DNA of 9,260 nucleotides, taken from the NCBI GenBank assembly GCA_023423675.1, contig JAFAFD010000170.1:1-9260 (forward strand), in the 5' to 3' direction. How positions within the stretch are numbered: position 1 is the first letter of the stretch; each line of letters begins with the position of its first letter. This document shows positions 1-5,685 of this stretch, one piece after another. Below the pieces are notes generated by a model that had not been told where the DNA came from, did not search any database, and saw nothing but the letters and a program-made list of their open reading frames with translations. Both the position numbers and the translations under genes were made by a program. This DNA is from Pseudomonadota bacterium (lineage in GTDB: Bacteria; Pseudomonadota; Gammaproteobacteria; Xanthomonadales; Xanthomonadaceae).

Positions 1-837
1 GAGCTGTCCGGGCGCGAGAAGAACGCCTACGACTCGATCATCGGCCTGCTGGCCACGCTCGATTCGCCGCAGACCCGTTTCATCTACAACGTGGCCGAGT
101 ACATCACCGACCCGGCCGCGCATGCCAACGCGGCGATCATCGGCCAGCAGGAGGTGATCCACAACGAGAGCTACAGCTACGTGCTGGCCTCGATCACCGA
201 CCTGCCGAACCAGAACCGCATCTTCGAGATCGCGCGCACGCACCCGACCATCATCAAGCGCAACGCGCCGATCATGGGAGCGTATGACGATTTCATGCGT
301 GAGAAGACCGCCGAGACCCTGCTGAAGTCGCTGATCCAGTCGTCGATCCTGGAAGGCATCAACTTCTATTCCGGCTTTGCGTACTTCTACAACATGGTGC
401 GGCAGAACCGCATGACCGGTACCGGCAAGATCATCAGCTTCATCAACCGCGACGAGCTGGCCCACACCAAGTTCATCAGCGAGCTGATCCGCGCGATCAT
501 CGGCGAGAACCCGGAGCTGCAGACCAATGAACTGACGGCCTACGTGCACCAGGCATTCGAGCATGCCATCGAGCTGGAAACGCAGTGGTCGTCGGAAGTG
601 CTGGATGGCATCGACGGCATCGACGTGGAGGAAATGACCCGCTACGTGAAATACCGCGCCAACAAGATGGCCGGCATGCTGGGCATCGAGCGCCTGTACA
701 GCGACACCACCGACAACGTGATGCCGTGGATCAAGGCCTACGCCGACAATTTCACCGAGACCAAGACCGACTTCTTCGAGATGCGCAATGCAAGTTACAA
801 GAAGACCAACGTCGACAACGGCTTCGACGACCTCTGA
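1..837 (+). CDS. nrdB: Ribonucleoside-diphosphate reductase small (beta) subunit, 3' part, 5' end outside window
   Basis: The frame is open from base 1, so this is the C-terminal 278 residues of a class I ribonucleotide reductase radical-generating subunit, which makes dNTPs together with NrdA. Visible metal-site motifs, in window residue numbering: E51 and H54 in QEVIHNESY; the glutamate of LEGINFY; and DELAH with its E and H ligands. Tyr58 (bases 172-174) lies seven residues after E51, the same spacing as the radical tyrosine Y122 after E115 in E. coli NrdB, so the tyrosyl site looks intact. The acidic C-terminal tail ending NGFDDL fits the peptide that docks on NrdA. The motifs are mixed: LEGINFY is class Ia-like, while YSGF just after it resembles NrdF (class Ib). 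The subclass and metal (Fe or Mn) are therefore uncertain. The stop lies 50 bases inside the next gene. The N-terminal part and promoter are not in the window. Confidence 0.95.
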   Translation, partial: ELSGREKNAYDSIIGLLATLDSPQTRFIYNVAEYITDPAAHANAAIIGQQEVIHNESYSYVLASITDLPNQNRIFEIARTHPTIIKRNAPIMGAYDDFMREKTAETLLKSLIQSSILEGINFYSGFAYFYNMVRQNRMTGTGKIISFINRDELAHTKFISELIRAIIGENPELQTNELTAYVHQAFEHAIELETQWSSEVLDGIDGIDVEEMTRYVKYRANKMAGMLGIERLYSDTTDNVMPWIKAYADNFTETKTDFFEMRNASYKKTNVDNGFDDL

Positions 838-1330
838 ACCCGGCGCGGCGCTGCGCATCCTGGTGGTGGTGGCCTCGCTGAGTGGCAATACCCGCGAGCT
901 GGGCCGGCTGATCCAGGCGCGCTGTCTGGCCGCCGGGCATGCGGTGCACTGGCAGGAGGCTGATGACCTGCGTTCTGCTGCCCCGCTGGCTGCCGATGAG
1001 GCTGACCTGGTGCTGCTGGGCAGCTGGACCGACAACGCTGGGCGCACGCCGTCGGAGATGAAGGCCTGGGTGGCCGGCATCGCCGAGCGTGGCCAACGCC
1101 CGCGCCAGCTTGCGGTATTCGGTACCGGCGAGACGCAGTGGGGGCAGGAGTACTACTGCGGCGCCGTGCACCGGCTGATCCGCTATTTCAACAGCAGCTA
1201 CCCGCCGCTGGAAATCGAGCAGATGCCGCATGGCGCACGCCACGCCGCGGCCATCGACGCCTGGACCGATGCGGTCCTGGCCCATTACCGGAGTACGCAC
1301 GATGCAGATCATCGACGCCACCACGCCTGA
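788..1330 (+). CDS. Flavodoxin-fold FMN protein encoded directly behind nrdB
   Basis: This 180-residue protein carries flavodoxin signatures. There is a beta strand (LRILVVVA, from about residue 22) and an FMN phosphate loop SLSGNTR (30-36). A 50s-type loop runs LLGSWTDNAGRTP (76-88), and a 90s-type loop, GTGETQWG followed by EYYCGAV, spans 112-127. It probably binds FMN and carries electrons. ATG 788 is the only standard start before the first strand. It has only a weak GAG seven bases upstream and overlaps nrdB by 50 bases in another frame, so translation is probably coupled. This adds about 22 unstructured residues at the N-terminus, and a CTG at 851 cannot be excluded. Its position suggests it serves the reductase cofactor, as NrdI does for class Ib enzymes or the ferredoxin YfaE does for E. 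coli NrdB. That role is inferred. The last 10 codons overlap the next gene. Confidence 0.85.
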   Translation: MQVTRRPTSTTASTTSEPGAALRILVVVASLSGNTRELGRLIQARCLAAGHAVHWQEADDLRSAAPLAADEADLVLLGSWTDNAGRTPSEMKAWVAGIAERGQRPRQLAVFGTGETQWGQEYYCGAVHRLIRYFNSSYPPLEIEQMPHGARHAAAIDAWTDAVLAHYRSTHDADHRRHHA

Positions 1331-1628
1331 GCAGTTCCAGCAGTTGCTGGCCGAACACCCGCGGGTGCTGGTGGATTTCCACAAGGACCAGTGCCCGGGC
1401 TGCCGGATGCTGGAGATGTCGCTGCGCCGCGTGGCCAACAGCGTGGCGGGGCAGGGTACGACCCTGCTGCGCGTGCAGCTGGAAGTGCTGGGCGAAGCGT
1501 TTTTCCGCGAGCTTGGGCTGCGGCAGACGCCGACCTTGTCGCTGTTCCGTGATGGGGATGAGCGGCAGCGCCTGCCAGGGTTCCAGTCGCCGCAGCAGAT
1601 TGAGGCTGCAATCGCGCTGCACTTGTAG
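1302..1628 (+). CDS. Small thioredoxin-fold protein with CPGC active site
   Basis: A 108-residue single-domain thioredoxin fold. The beta strand RVLVDFHK (21-28) leads into a C31-P-G-C34 redox motif, and the conserved cis-proline lies in RQTPTLSLF (P77), followed by the usual FRDGD turn. The typical WCGPC is altered: the tryptophan before the first cysteine is replaced by Gln, and the central dipeptide is PG instead of GP. This should change redox potential and partner choice. ATG 1302 is chosen because GGAG at 1290-1293 sits eight bases upstream; an in-frame GTG at 1230 would add 24 residues lying inside the flavodoxin gene. It is the third gene of the nrdB operon, so supplying electrons to ribonucleotide reductase (a NrdH- or thioredoxin-like role) is a reasonable inference. 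The TAG stop lies in the GTAG head of a SMAG repeat. Confidence 0.85.
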   Translation: MQIIDATTPEQFQQLLAEHPRVLVDFHKDQCPGCRMLEMSLRRVANSVAGQGTTLLRVQLEVLGEAFFRELGLRQTPTLSLFRDGDERQRLPGFQSPQQIEAAIALHL

Positions 1629-1648
1629 AGCCGAGCCCATGCTCGGCT
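1625..1648 (+). repeat. SMAG/REP-type palindrome with GTAG head
   Basis: GTAG (1625-1628) is followed by a perfect 8-bp stem, AGCCGAGC/GCTCGGCT, with a 4-base loop CCAT. This is the head-plus-stem layout of the GTAG-type REP repeats of Stenotrophomonas. The thioredoxin-like gene stops on the TAG of the head. As RNA, the hairpin would directly follow the stop and could end or stabilise the nrdB-operon transcript. Confidence 0.8.
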
Positions 1649-1669
1649 GCCGTTAGCGTGGTGATGGAC

Positions 1670-1692
1670 ATCCACGCATCGCGTGGATCTAC
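1670..1692 (-). repeat. SMAG/REP-type palindrome, inverted orientation
   Basis: On the minus strand this reads GTAG, then ATCCACGC, loop GAT, and GCGTGGAT, a perfect 8-bp stem. It faces the repeat at 1625-1648 in opposite orientation, 21 bases away. Paired opposed copies are typical of REP doublets. The stem belongs to a different sub-type from its partner and is the same sub-type as the copies at 3782-3854. Confidence 0.75.
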
Positions 1693-1694
1693 TG

Positions 1695-1732
1695 GGGGCG
1701 GATCCCTCGCCACAGGCGAGGGCTCTGACCCC
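1695..1732 (-). repeat. Second palindromic repeat family, copy 1
   Basis: The minus strand reads GGGGTCAGAGCCCTCGCC, loop TGT, GGCGAGGGATCCGCCCC, an imperfect hairpin. The same unit recurs in opposite orientation at 1772-1810. It does not carry the GTAG head, so it is listed as a separate family. Confidence 0.65.
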
Positions 1733-1745
1733 GCAACGACGCGTG

Positions 1746-1757
1746 GCGTGGATCTAC
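1746..1757 (-). repeat. Truncated SMAG repeat (head and one arm)
   Basis: The minus strand reads GTAG plus ATCCACGC, but the returning arm is degraded, so no full hairpin forms. It sits between the two copies of the other palindrome family and looks like the remnant of a fourth SMAG-type unit in this region. Confidence 0.5.
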
Positions 1758-1771
1758 TGGCCGTGATGGCC

Positions 1772-1810
1772 GGGGTCAGAGCCCTTGCCTGCGGCAAGGG
1801 ATCCGACCCC
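1772..1810 (+). repeat. Second palindromic repeat family, copy 2, possible bidirectional terminator
   Basis: This reads GGGGTCAGAGCCCTTGCC, loop TGC, GGCAAGGGATCCGACCCC, an 18-base arm pair interrupted only around AGAG/GGAT. It is inverted relative to the copy at 1695-1732. It lies 11 bases beyond the mntH stop, so the hairpin may end the mntH transcript, but there is no T-run to make a standard intrinsic terminator. Confidence 0.65.
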
Positions 1811-1821
1811 AAGGTTCCGGA

Positions 1822-3153
1822 TTACGCGCCGGCGAAGGTATCCACCAGCAGCTTCACGTTCAGCGCCACGATCACCACCGCGATCACCCAGGCGATGCTG
1901 CCCAGCCAGCGCGGTGCCACCAGCGCGCCCATCGTCGCCTTGTCGGTCACCAGCCTTACCAGCGGAATGATCGCGAACGGCAGCTGCATCGACAGGACCA
2001 CCTGGCTCAGCACCAGCAGCTTCACCGCGCCCTTGTCGCCGAACAGCAGGATCACCACCACCACCGGGATGATCGCCAGTGCACGGGTGATCAGGCGCCG
2101 CAGCCATGGCGGCAAGCGCAAATGCAGGAACCCTTCCATCACGATCTGCCCGGCCAGGGTGGCGGTGACCGTGGAATTCAGGCCCGAGGCGAGCAGGGCC
2201 ACCGCGAACAGGGTCGAGGCCAGGCCGACGCCCAGCATCGGTGCCAGCAGCTGGTGCGCCTGTTCGATGTCTTCCACATCAAAACGGCCATTGGCATGGA
2301 ACACCGCCGCGGCCAGGATCAGGATGCTGGCGTTGATGAACAGCGCCAGGGTCAGCGCGATCGTGCTGTCGGTGACCGCCCAGCGCAGCGCACTGCGGCG
2401 GCCGGCATCGGTGCGCGGATAGGCGCGGGTCTGCACGATGGAGGAGTGCAGGTAGAGATTGTGCGGCATCACCGTGGCGCCAATGATGCCGATGGCGATG
2501 TACAGCGCGTGCGGATCGGTGACCACCTGGGTGCGCGGGATGAAGCCGCCCAGCACCTCCATCACCGGCGGCGCGGCGAGCGCGATCTGTACCAGGAAGC
2601 AGCCGAAGATGATCATCAGCAGGGCGATGACGAAGGCTTCCAGTGCACGGAAACCGCGGTTCATCAGCAGCAGCACCAGCAGCGTGTCCAGCGCGGTGAT
2701 CACCGCACCCCACAGCAGCGGCAGGTCGAACAGCAGCTTCAACGCGATGGCGGTACCGATCACTTCGGCCAGGTCGCAGGCGATGATCGCCGCTTCGCAC
2801 AGGGCCCACAGCGCCAGGTTGACCGGCTTGGGGTAGCGCGCGCGGCAGGCCTGGGCCAGGTCCATGCCGGTGGCGATGCCCAGCCGAGCCGACAGCGCCT
2901 GCAGGATCACCGCCATCAGGTTGGAAATGAGGATGACCGAGAGCAGCAGGTAGCCGAAGCGCGAACCGCCGGCGAGGTCGGTGGCCCAGTTGCCCGGATC
3001 CATGTAGCCGACCGAGACCATGTAGCCGGGGCCGATGAAGGCCAGCAGGCGGAACCACCAGTGGCCATTGTCGGGTACGGCCACCGAGGCGTTGAGCGCG
3101 CCGAGGCTGGCTGCGGGGGCGGCCGGGGAGTCGGTGGGCGCGACGGTGTTCAT
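1822..3153 (-). CDS. mntH: Nramp-family proton-coupled Mn(II)/divalent metal importer MntH
   Basis: A 443-residue inner-membrane transporter, somewhat longer than E. coli MntH because of a polar N-terminal tail of about 30 residues. It is hydrophobic throughout, with about 11 helices. The Nramp metal-site signatures are present: DPGN in the first helix (D52-N55, followed by WATD) and MPH in the sixth (M229-H231, then NLYLHSS). These coordinate Mn(II) during proton-driven uptake. ATG 3153 is chosen over an in-frame start at 3216 because the longer form would translate through the promoter and MntR operator. No ribosome-binding site lies before ATG 3153. The -10 hexamer ends only six bases upstream, so the mRNA may be leaderless. 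It is divergent from mntR, which should repress it when Mn is plentiful. Confidence 0.96.
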   Translation of the reverse strand: MNTVAPTDSPAAPAASLGALNASVAVPDNGHWWFRLLAFIGPGYMVSVGYMDPGNWATDLAGGSRFGYLLLSVILISNLMAVILQALSARLGIATGMDLAQACRARYPKPVNLALWALCEAAIIACDLAEVIGTAIALKLLFDLPLLWGAVITALDTLLVLLLMNRGFRALEAFVIALLMIIFGCFLVQIALAAPPVMEVLGGFIPRTQVVTDPHALYIAIGIIGATVMPHNLYLHSSIVQTRAYPRTDAGRRSALRWAVTDSTIALTLALFINASILILAAAVFHANGRFDVEDIEQAHQLLAPMLGVGLASTLFAVALLASGLNSTVTATLAGQIVMEGFLHLRLPPWLRRLITRALAIIPVVVVILLFGDKGAVKLLVLSQVVLSMQLPFAIIPLVRLVTDKATMGALVAPRWLGSIAWVIAVVIVALNVKLLVDTFAGA

Positions 3154-3159
3154 GACTGC

Positions 3160-3188
3160 AATATAGCCACTGCTATATCCATTAGCAA
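3160..3188 (-). promoter_or_regulatory. mntH promoter, predicted leaderless start
   Basis: On the minus strand a -35-like TTGCTA (3183-3188) and a -10-like TATATT (3160-3165) are separated by exactly 17 bases. Six bases then lead to the A of the mntH ATG, the usual distance from -10 to the transcription start. Transcription would thus begin at or next to the start codon. The match is by eye. Confidence 0.6.
3161..3178. promoter_or_regulatory. MntR operator (MntR box)
   Basis: An inverted repeat ATATAGC-CACT-GCTATAT with perfect 7-base arms. It closely resembles the ATAGCN4GCTAT core of the known enterobacterial MntR box. It overlaps the mntH -10 hexamer and its spacer, so Mn-loaded MntR bound here would block RNA polymerase. 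The mntR gene itself starts 92 bases away on the other side. Confidence 0.8.
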
Positions 3189-3269
3189 TGTGAAACAATC
3201 GTCTTTGCTGCGTCACTGGTCCAGAATTCAGGTTCAGATCCGGAAGTCATCGGCAGGACAGGCACTCGC

Positions 3270-3740
3270 GTGGGCAAGACAGGCGCTTCGACATCGGCAA
3301 AGACCCCCCCCTTGATCGAGGCCGAGCGCCAGGTCGAGAGCTTCCGGCAGGTGCGCGAGGCACACCGGATGGAGCTGGTCGAGGACTACGTGGAGTTGAT
3401 TTCCGACCTGCTGGCCGACGGGGGCGAGGCGCGCCAGGTCGATATCGCCACCCGCCTGGGCGTGGCCCAGCCGACGGTGGCGAAGATGCTGCGGCGCCTG
3501 GCCCGGGATGGCTGGGTGGTGCAGCGTCCTTACCGCGGCGTGTTCCTGACCCCGGAAGGCGAGGCGCTGGCCCATGCCAGCCGCGAGCGGCACCAGACCG
3601 TGGAGCGCTTCCTGCTGGCGCTGGGCGTGGACCCGGATACGGCGCGGCGTGATGCCGAGGGCATCGAGCATCATGTGAGTGAGCAGACGCTGGCGCTGTT
3701 TGAAGCGTTCGTGCGCAAGGCCGAGGGCGGGGCGGGCTGA
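3270..3740 (+). CDS. mntR: Mn(II)-responsive DtxR-family repressor MntR
   Basis: A 156-residue protein very like E. coli MntR in length and motifs. The N-terminal winged helix contains [20 protein letters not shown] (54-73), with the recognition helix near QPTVAKML. A dimerisation and metal-binding region follows. All six ligands of B. subtilis MntR have counterparts at identical spacing: D39, E42, H108, E130, E133 and H134, seen in VEDYVEL, RERHQ and AEGIEHH. It lacks the SH3-like third domain of DtxR, as expected for MntR. It binds DNA when loaded with Mn(II) and should repress mntH through the operator at 3161-3178. The start is GTG 3270, with AGGACAGG about seven bases upstream. A run of eight C (3304-3311) at codons 12-14 is a potential slippage site. 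Its own promoter was not identified. Confidence 0.95.
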   Translation: MGKTGASTSAKTPPLIEAERQVESFRQVREAHRMELVEDYVELISDLLADGGEARQVDIATRLGVAQPTVAKMLRRLARDGWVVQRPYRGVFLTPEGEALAHASRERHQTVERFLLALGVDPDTARRDAEGIEHHVSEQTLALFEAFVRKAEGGAG

Positions 3741-3756
3741 GGTTTTGGCAGGAGCG

Positions 3757-3779
3757 GTAGTGTCGGCCGCTGGCCGGCA
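3757..3779 (+). repeat. SMAG/REP-type palindrome
   Basis: GTAG (3757-3760) is followed by TGTCGGCC, loop GCT and GGCCGGCA. All eight positions pair if one G-T wobble is allowed. It starts 17 bases after the mntR stop and may protect or terminate that transcript. Confidence 0.7.
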
Positions 3780-3781
3780 CA

Positions 3782-3804
3782 GTAGATCCACGCCGTGCGT
3801 GGAT
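3782..3804 (+). repeat. SMAG/REP-type palindrome, left member of an inverted pair
   Basis: GTAG (3782-3785) is followed by a perfect 8-bp stem, ATCCACGC/GCGTGGAT, with loop CGT. With flanking bases it forms the left arm (3782-3807) of a 26-base inverted repeat whose right arm is 3829-3854, with one mismatch. Confidence 0.8.
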
Positions 3805-3831
3805 GAATTCATTCGGTATCTGACAGATTTC

Positions 3832-3854
3832 ATCCACGCATGGCGTGGATCTAC
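3832..3854 (-). repeat. SMAG/REP-type palindrome, right member of the inverted pair
   Basis: The minus strand reads GTAG, ATCCACGC, loop CAT, GCGTGGAT. The TAG of the head (3851-3853) is the stop codon of the TetR-family gene, so this element touches the coding sequence. Together with 3782-3804 it can fold either as two small hairpins or as one long one, between two convergent genes. Confidence 0.8.
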
Positions 3855-4540
3855 CTGCCGCGGCGGAACGCTGCGGGGCTGCGGGCGCCGACGATGATCA
3901 TGCGGATCATCGTGGAAATCTGTTCGACCAGCTCCGGGTCTTTCTCCGGCGGCTGGTCCATCGCGGTGGCGCCCATGGCGAACACCAGGCGGGTGATGGC
4001 GGTGGCCACCAGTTCCGGCTTGTAGAGCTTGGCGCCGTCCAGTGCGGCCAGGCGCACCAGGTCGTGCTGCAGTTCTTCTTCGAAGTAGTGCAGTTCGCGT
4101 TCGACCGCGTGCTTGAAGTCATCCGAGCCCACCGCGCCTTCGCGCAGCAGCACGTGCAGCAGTTTGTCGTCTGCGCGCAGCTGCTCCATGAAGGTTTCCA
4201 CCGACACGCGCACCACGCTGGTCGCGCTGGAGGTGGCGCGCTGGCGGGCCTCGCCGATGATCGTGCGCAGCGAGCGGCCGGCGACGTCGATCAGGGCCAC
4301 GGCCAGTTCGTCCATGTCGCGGAACTGCCGGTAGAAACTGTTCGGGGCAATGCCCGCTTCGCGCGCGACTTCGCGCAGGCTCAGCGTGGACAGGCTGCGG
4401 TGCGGGCCGATCAGTTTCAGCGCGGCGGCCAGCAGGTCCTCGCGGCTCACCGTACGGCGGGCCGGGCTGTTGGCATCTTCGGGCGGCGTCAGGGCGGTGG
4501 CGGCGGCCATGGGACTTCCGGGGGGACGAGGCTGAATCAT
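3851..4540 (-). CDS. fabR: TetR-family repressor of the FabR/DesT type
   Basis: A 229-residue regulator. The helix-turn-helix LSLREVAREAGIAPNSFYRQ (53-72) and the following FRDMDELAVALID are nearly the same as in E. coli FabR, which represses unsaturated fatty acid genes in response to acyl thioesters. The divergent neighbours are a DesC-like reductase and a DesB-like desaturase, the arrangement of P. aeruginosa desT-desCB. It therefore probably senses the saturated to unsaturated acyl-CoA or acyl-ACP balance and represses desCB through the palindromes at 4557-4581. The C-terminal half is the variable ligand-binding helical domain. The start is unsettled: ATG 4540 is listed, TTG 4546 is possible, and ATG 4510 (GGAAG four bases upstream) would give 219 residues. 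All keep the DNA-binding domain. The final codons and TAG stop run into a SMAG repeat. Confidence 0.88.
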   Translation of the reverse strand: MIQPRPPGSPMAAATALTPPEDANSPARRTVSREDLLAAALKLIGPHRSLSTLSLREVAREAGIAPNSFYRQFRDMDELAVALIDVAGRSLRTIIGEARQRATSSATSVVRVSVETFMEQLRADDKLLHVLLREGAVGSDDFKHAVERELHYFEEELQHDLVRLAALDGAKLYKPELVATAITRLVFAMGATAMDQPPEKDPELVEQISTMIRMIIVGARSPAAFRRGR

Positions 4541-4556
4541 ACCCAATCCGGTTCAA

Positions 4557-4581
4557 TATACACATGTATACACAGGTGTAT
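4557..4581. promoter_or_regulatory. Overlapping palindromes, candidate FabR/DesT-type operator
   Basis: Two palindromes overlap. One is TATACA-CA-TGTATA (4557-4570) and the other ATACAC-AG-GTGTAT (4568-4581), with centres 11 bases apart, about one helical turn. TATACAC is also directly repeated at 4557 and 4567. The site covers the predicted desC -35 and lies just upstream of the regulator gene, so one bound repressor could control both directions. Assignment to the adjacent TetR protein is inferred from position. Confidence 0.7.
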
Positions 4582-4596
4582 GCGCGGCCGTATAGT
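4567..4596 (+). promoter_or_regulatory. desCB promoter, predicted leaderless start
   Basis: A -35-like TATACA (4567-4572), an 18-base spacer and a -10-like TATAGT (4591-4596). Only six bases separate the -10 from the ATG at 4603, so transcription would start at the start codon. No ribosome-binding sequence lies before ATG 4603. The -35 lies inside the operator palindromes. Confidence 0.55.
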
Positions 4597-4602
4597 GCGC
4601 CC

Positions 4603-5673
4603 ATGAGCGCTGTGATCCGTCCGTCCCTGTTTTCCCCATACCGCTGGCTGTCGCCGACGTTGTTCGATTTCTGGGCGGGCCAGCTGAATCCGTTGTGGAC
4701 CCTGCGCGAGCCCCTGGCCCGCCTGGTCCGGCGCGAGCCGGCCGGCGAGGGCGCCGCCACCCTGGTCCTGCGCTGCAACCGGCACTGGGCCGGCATGCGC
4801 GCCGGGCAGCACATCACCCTGGGCGTGGAGCTTGAAGGGCGCGTATTGCGCCGCAGCTACAGCCCGACCGCGCTGGGCCGCCGCGAGCTGGCCATTACCG
4901 TCAAGGCGGTCGACGGCGGCACCATCAGCCAGCACCTGGTCCACCACGCCCGGCCGGGCGATCTGTTCCGGCTGGATGCGGCCTTTGGTGACTTCCACAT
5001 GCCGGCCGCTGCACCGGCGCTGCTGCTGGCCGCCGGCAGCGGCATCACGCCCATGCGCAGCCTGCTGCGCGCGGCCTGCCAGCGCCCGCTGGCCGCGCCG
5101 GTGGACCTGTTCTACTGGGAACGCAACGCCGCCGCCTTCCAGTTCCGCGATGAACTGCTGGCCTTGGCTGCGGCCACCCCGAACCTGCGCGTGCACCTGC
5201 TGACCACCCGCGAGGGCGAGGTGCCGGCTGCGCGCATCGATACCCATTCGCTGGCCGTGGCCGGCGACGATACCCCGCTGGCGCAGCGCCACGTGCTGGC
5301 CTGTGGCCCGGATGGCTTCGTCGCCGCCGCGCGGCAGCGCCTGGTGCACCAGGTCGCCGGCTTCCAGGCCGAGGCCTTCACTCCGCCGGCACCGCTCAGC
5401 GATGCCGACAGCGCCGGCGAGATTGCCCTGACCCTGGCGCGCAGCGGCCGCCAGCTGAAGGTCGCGCGCGGCCGTTCGCTGCTGGAAAGCCTGGAAGCCC
5501 AAGGCATCAAGCCCAAGCACGGCTGCCGCATGGGTATCTGCAACAGCTGCACCTGCGACCGCGTCAGTGGCACCACCCGCCACCTGCGCACCGGTGAAAT
5601 GCAGTCCGAGACGGCGCAGCCGGTGCGGATCTGCGTGAGTGCACCGACCACCGACCTGACTTTGGATCTCTGA
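4603..5673 (+). CDS. desC: Ferredoxin reductase with C-terminal 2Fe-2S domain (DesC-like electron donor to desaturase)
   Basis: A 356-residue, three-part flavoprotein. A FAD-binding barrel carries RRSYSPTA (83-90). An NAD(P)-binding domain carries AAGSGITPMRS (143-153) and LACGPDGF (232-239). A C-terminal plant-type ferredoxin domain has cluster cysteines C308, C313, C316 (CX4CX2C) and C344. It would pass electrons from NAD(P)H through FAD and the 2Fe-2S cluster to the desaturase encoded 12 bases downstream. The start is ATG 4603; an in-frame ATG at 4564 would read through the operator and is rejected. The family also includes reductases for ring-hydroxylating oxygenases, but the desaturase partner and the divergent FabR/DesT-type repressor make a DesC role most likely. 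Confidence 0.92.
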   Translation: MSAVIRPSLFSPYRWLSPTLFDFWAGQLNPLWTLREPLARLVRREPAGEGAATLVLRCNRHWAGMRAGQHITLGVELEGRVLRRSYSPTALGRRELAITVKAVDGGTISQHLVHHARPGDLFRLDAAFGDFHMPAAAPALLLAAGSGITPMRSLLRAACQRPLAAPVDLFYWERNAAAFQFRDELLALAAATPNLRVHLLTTREGEVPAARIDTHSLAVAGDDTPLAQRHVLACGPDGFVAAARQRLVHQVAGFQAEAFTPPAPLSDADSAGEIALTLARSGRQLKVARGRSLLESLEAQGIKPKHGCRMGICNSCTCDRVSGTTRHLRTGEMQSETAQPVRICVSAPTTDLTLDL

Positions 5674-5685
5674 GGACCTGCTGCC

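Noticed and set aside
752..1675. A 307-codon open frame on the minus strand across the flavodoxin and thioredoxin-like genes
   Set aside because: It opposes two recognisable genes, is rich in Arg, Ser and Cys, and has no domain.
1625..1810. CRISPR array or direct-repeat array
   Set aside because: The units are inverted and palindromic, spacers are irregular, and two unrelated families are mixed; this fits REP-type repeats.
3154..3216. A longer mntH start
   Set aside because: It would place the -35, the -10 and the MntR operator inside the coding sequence.
3211..3269. A sigma-70 promoter for mntR
   Set aside because: TTGCTG at 3205-3210 is a fair -35, but no acceptable -10 follows at 16-18 bases, so no promoter is claimed.
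2122..3315. A 397-codon open frame on the plus strand across mntH
   Set aside because: It is antisense to mntH and extremely rich in Gln, Arg, Gly and Asp, with no domain; a shadow frame.
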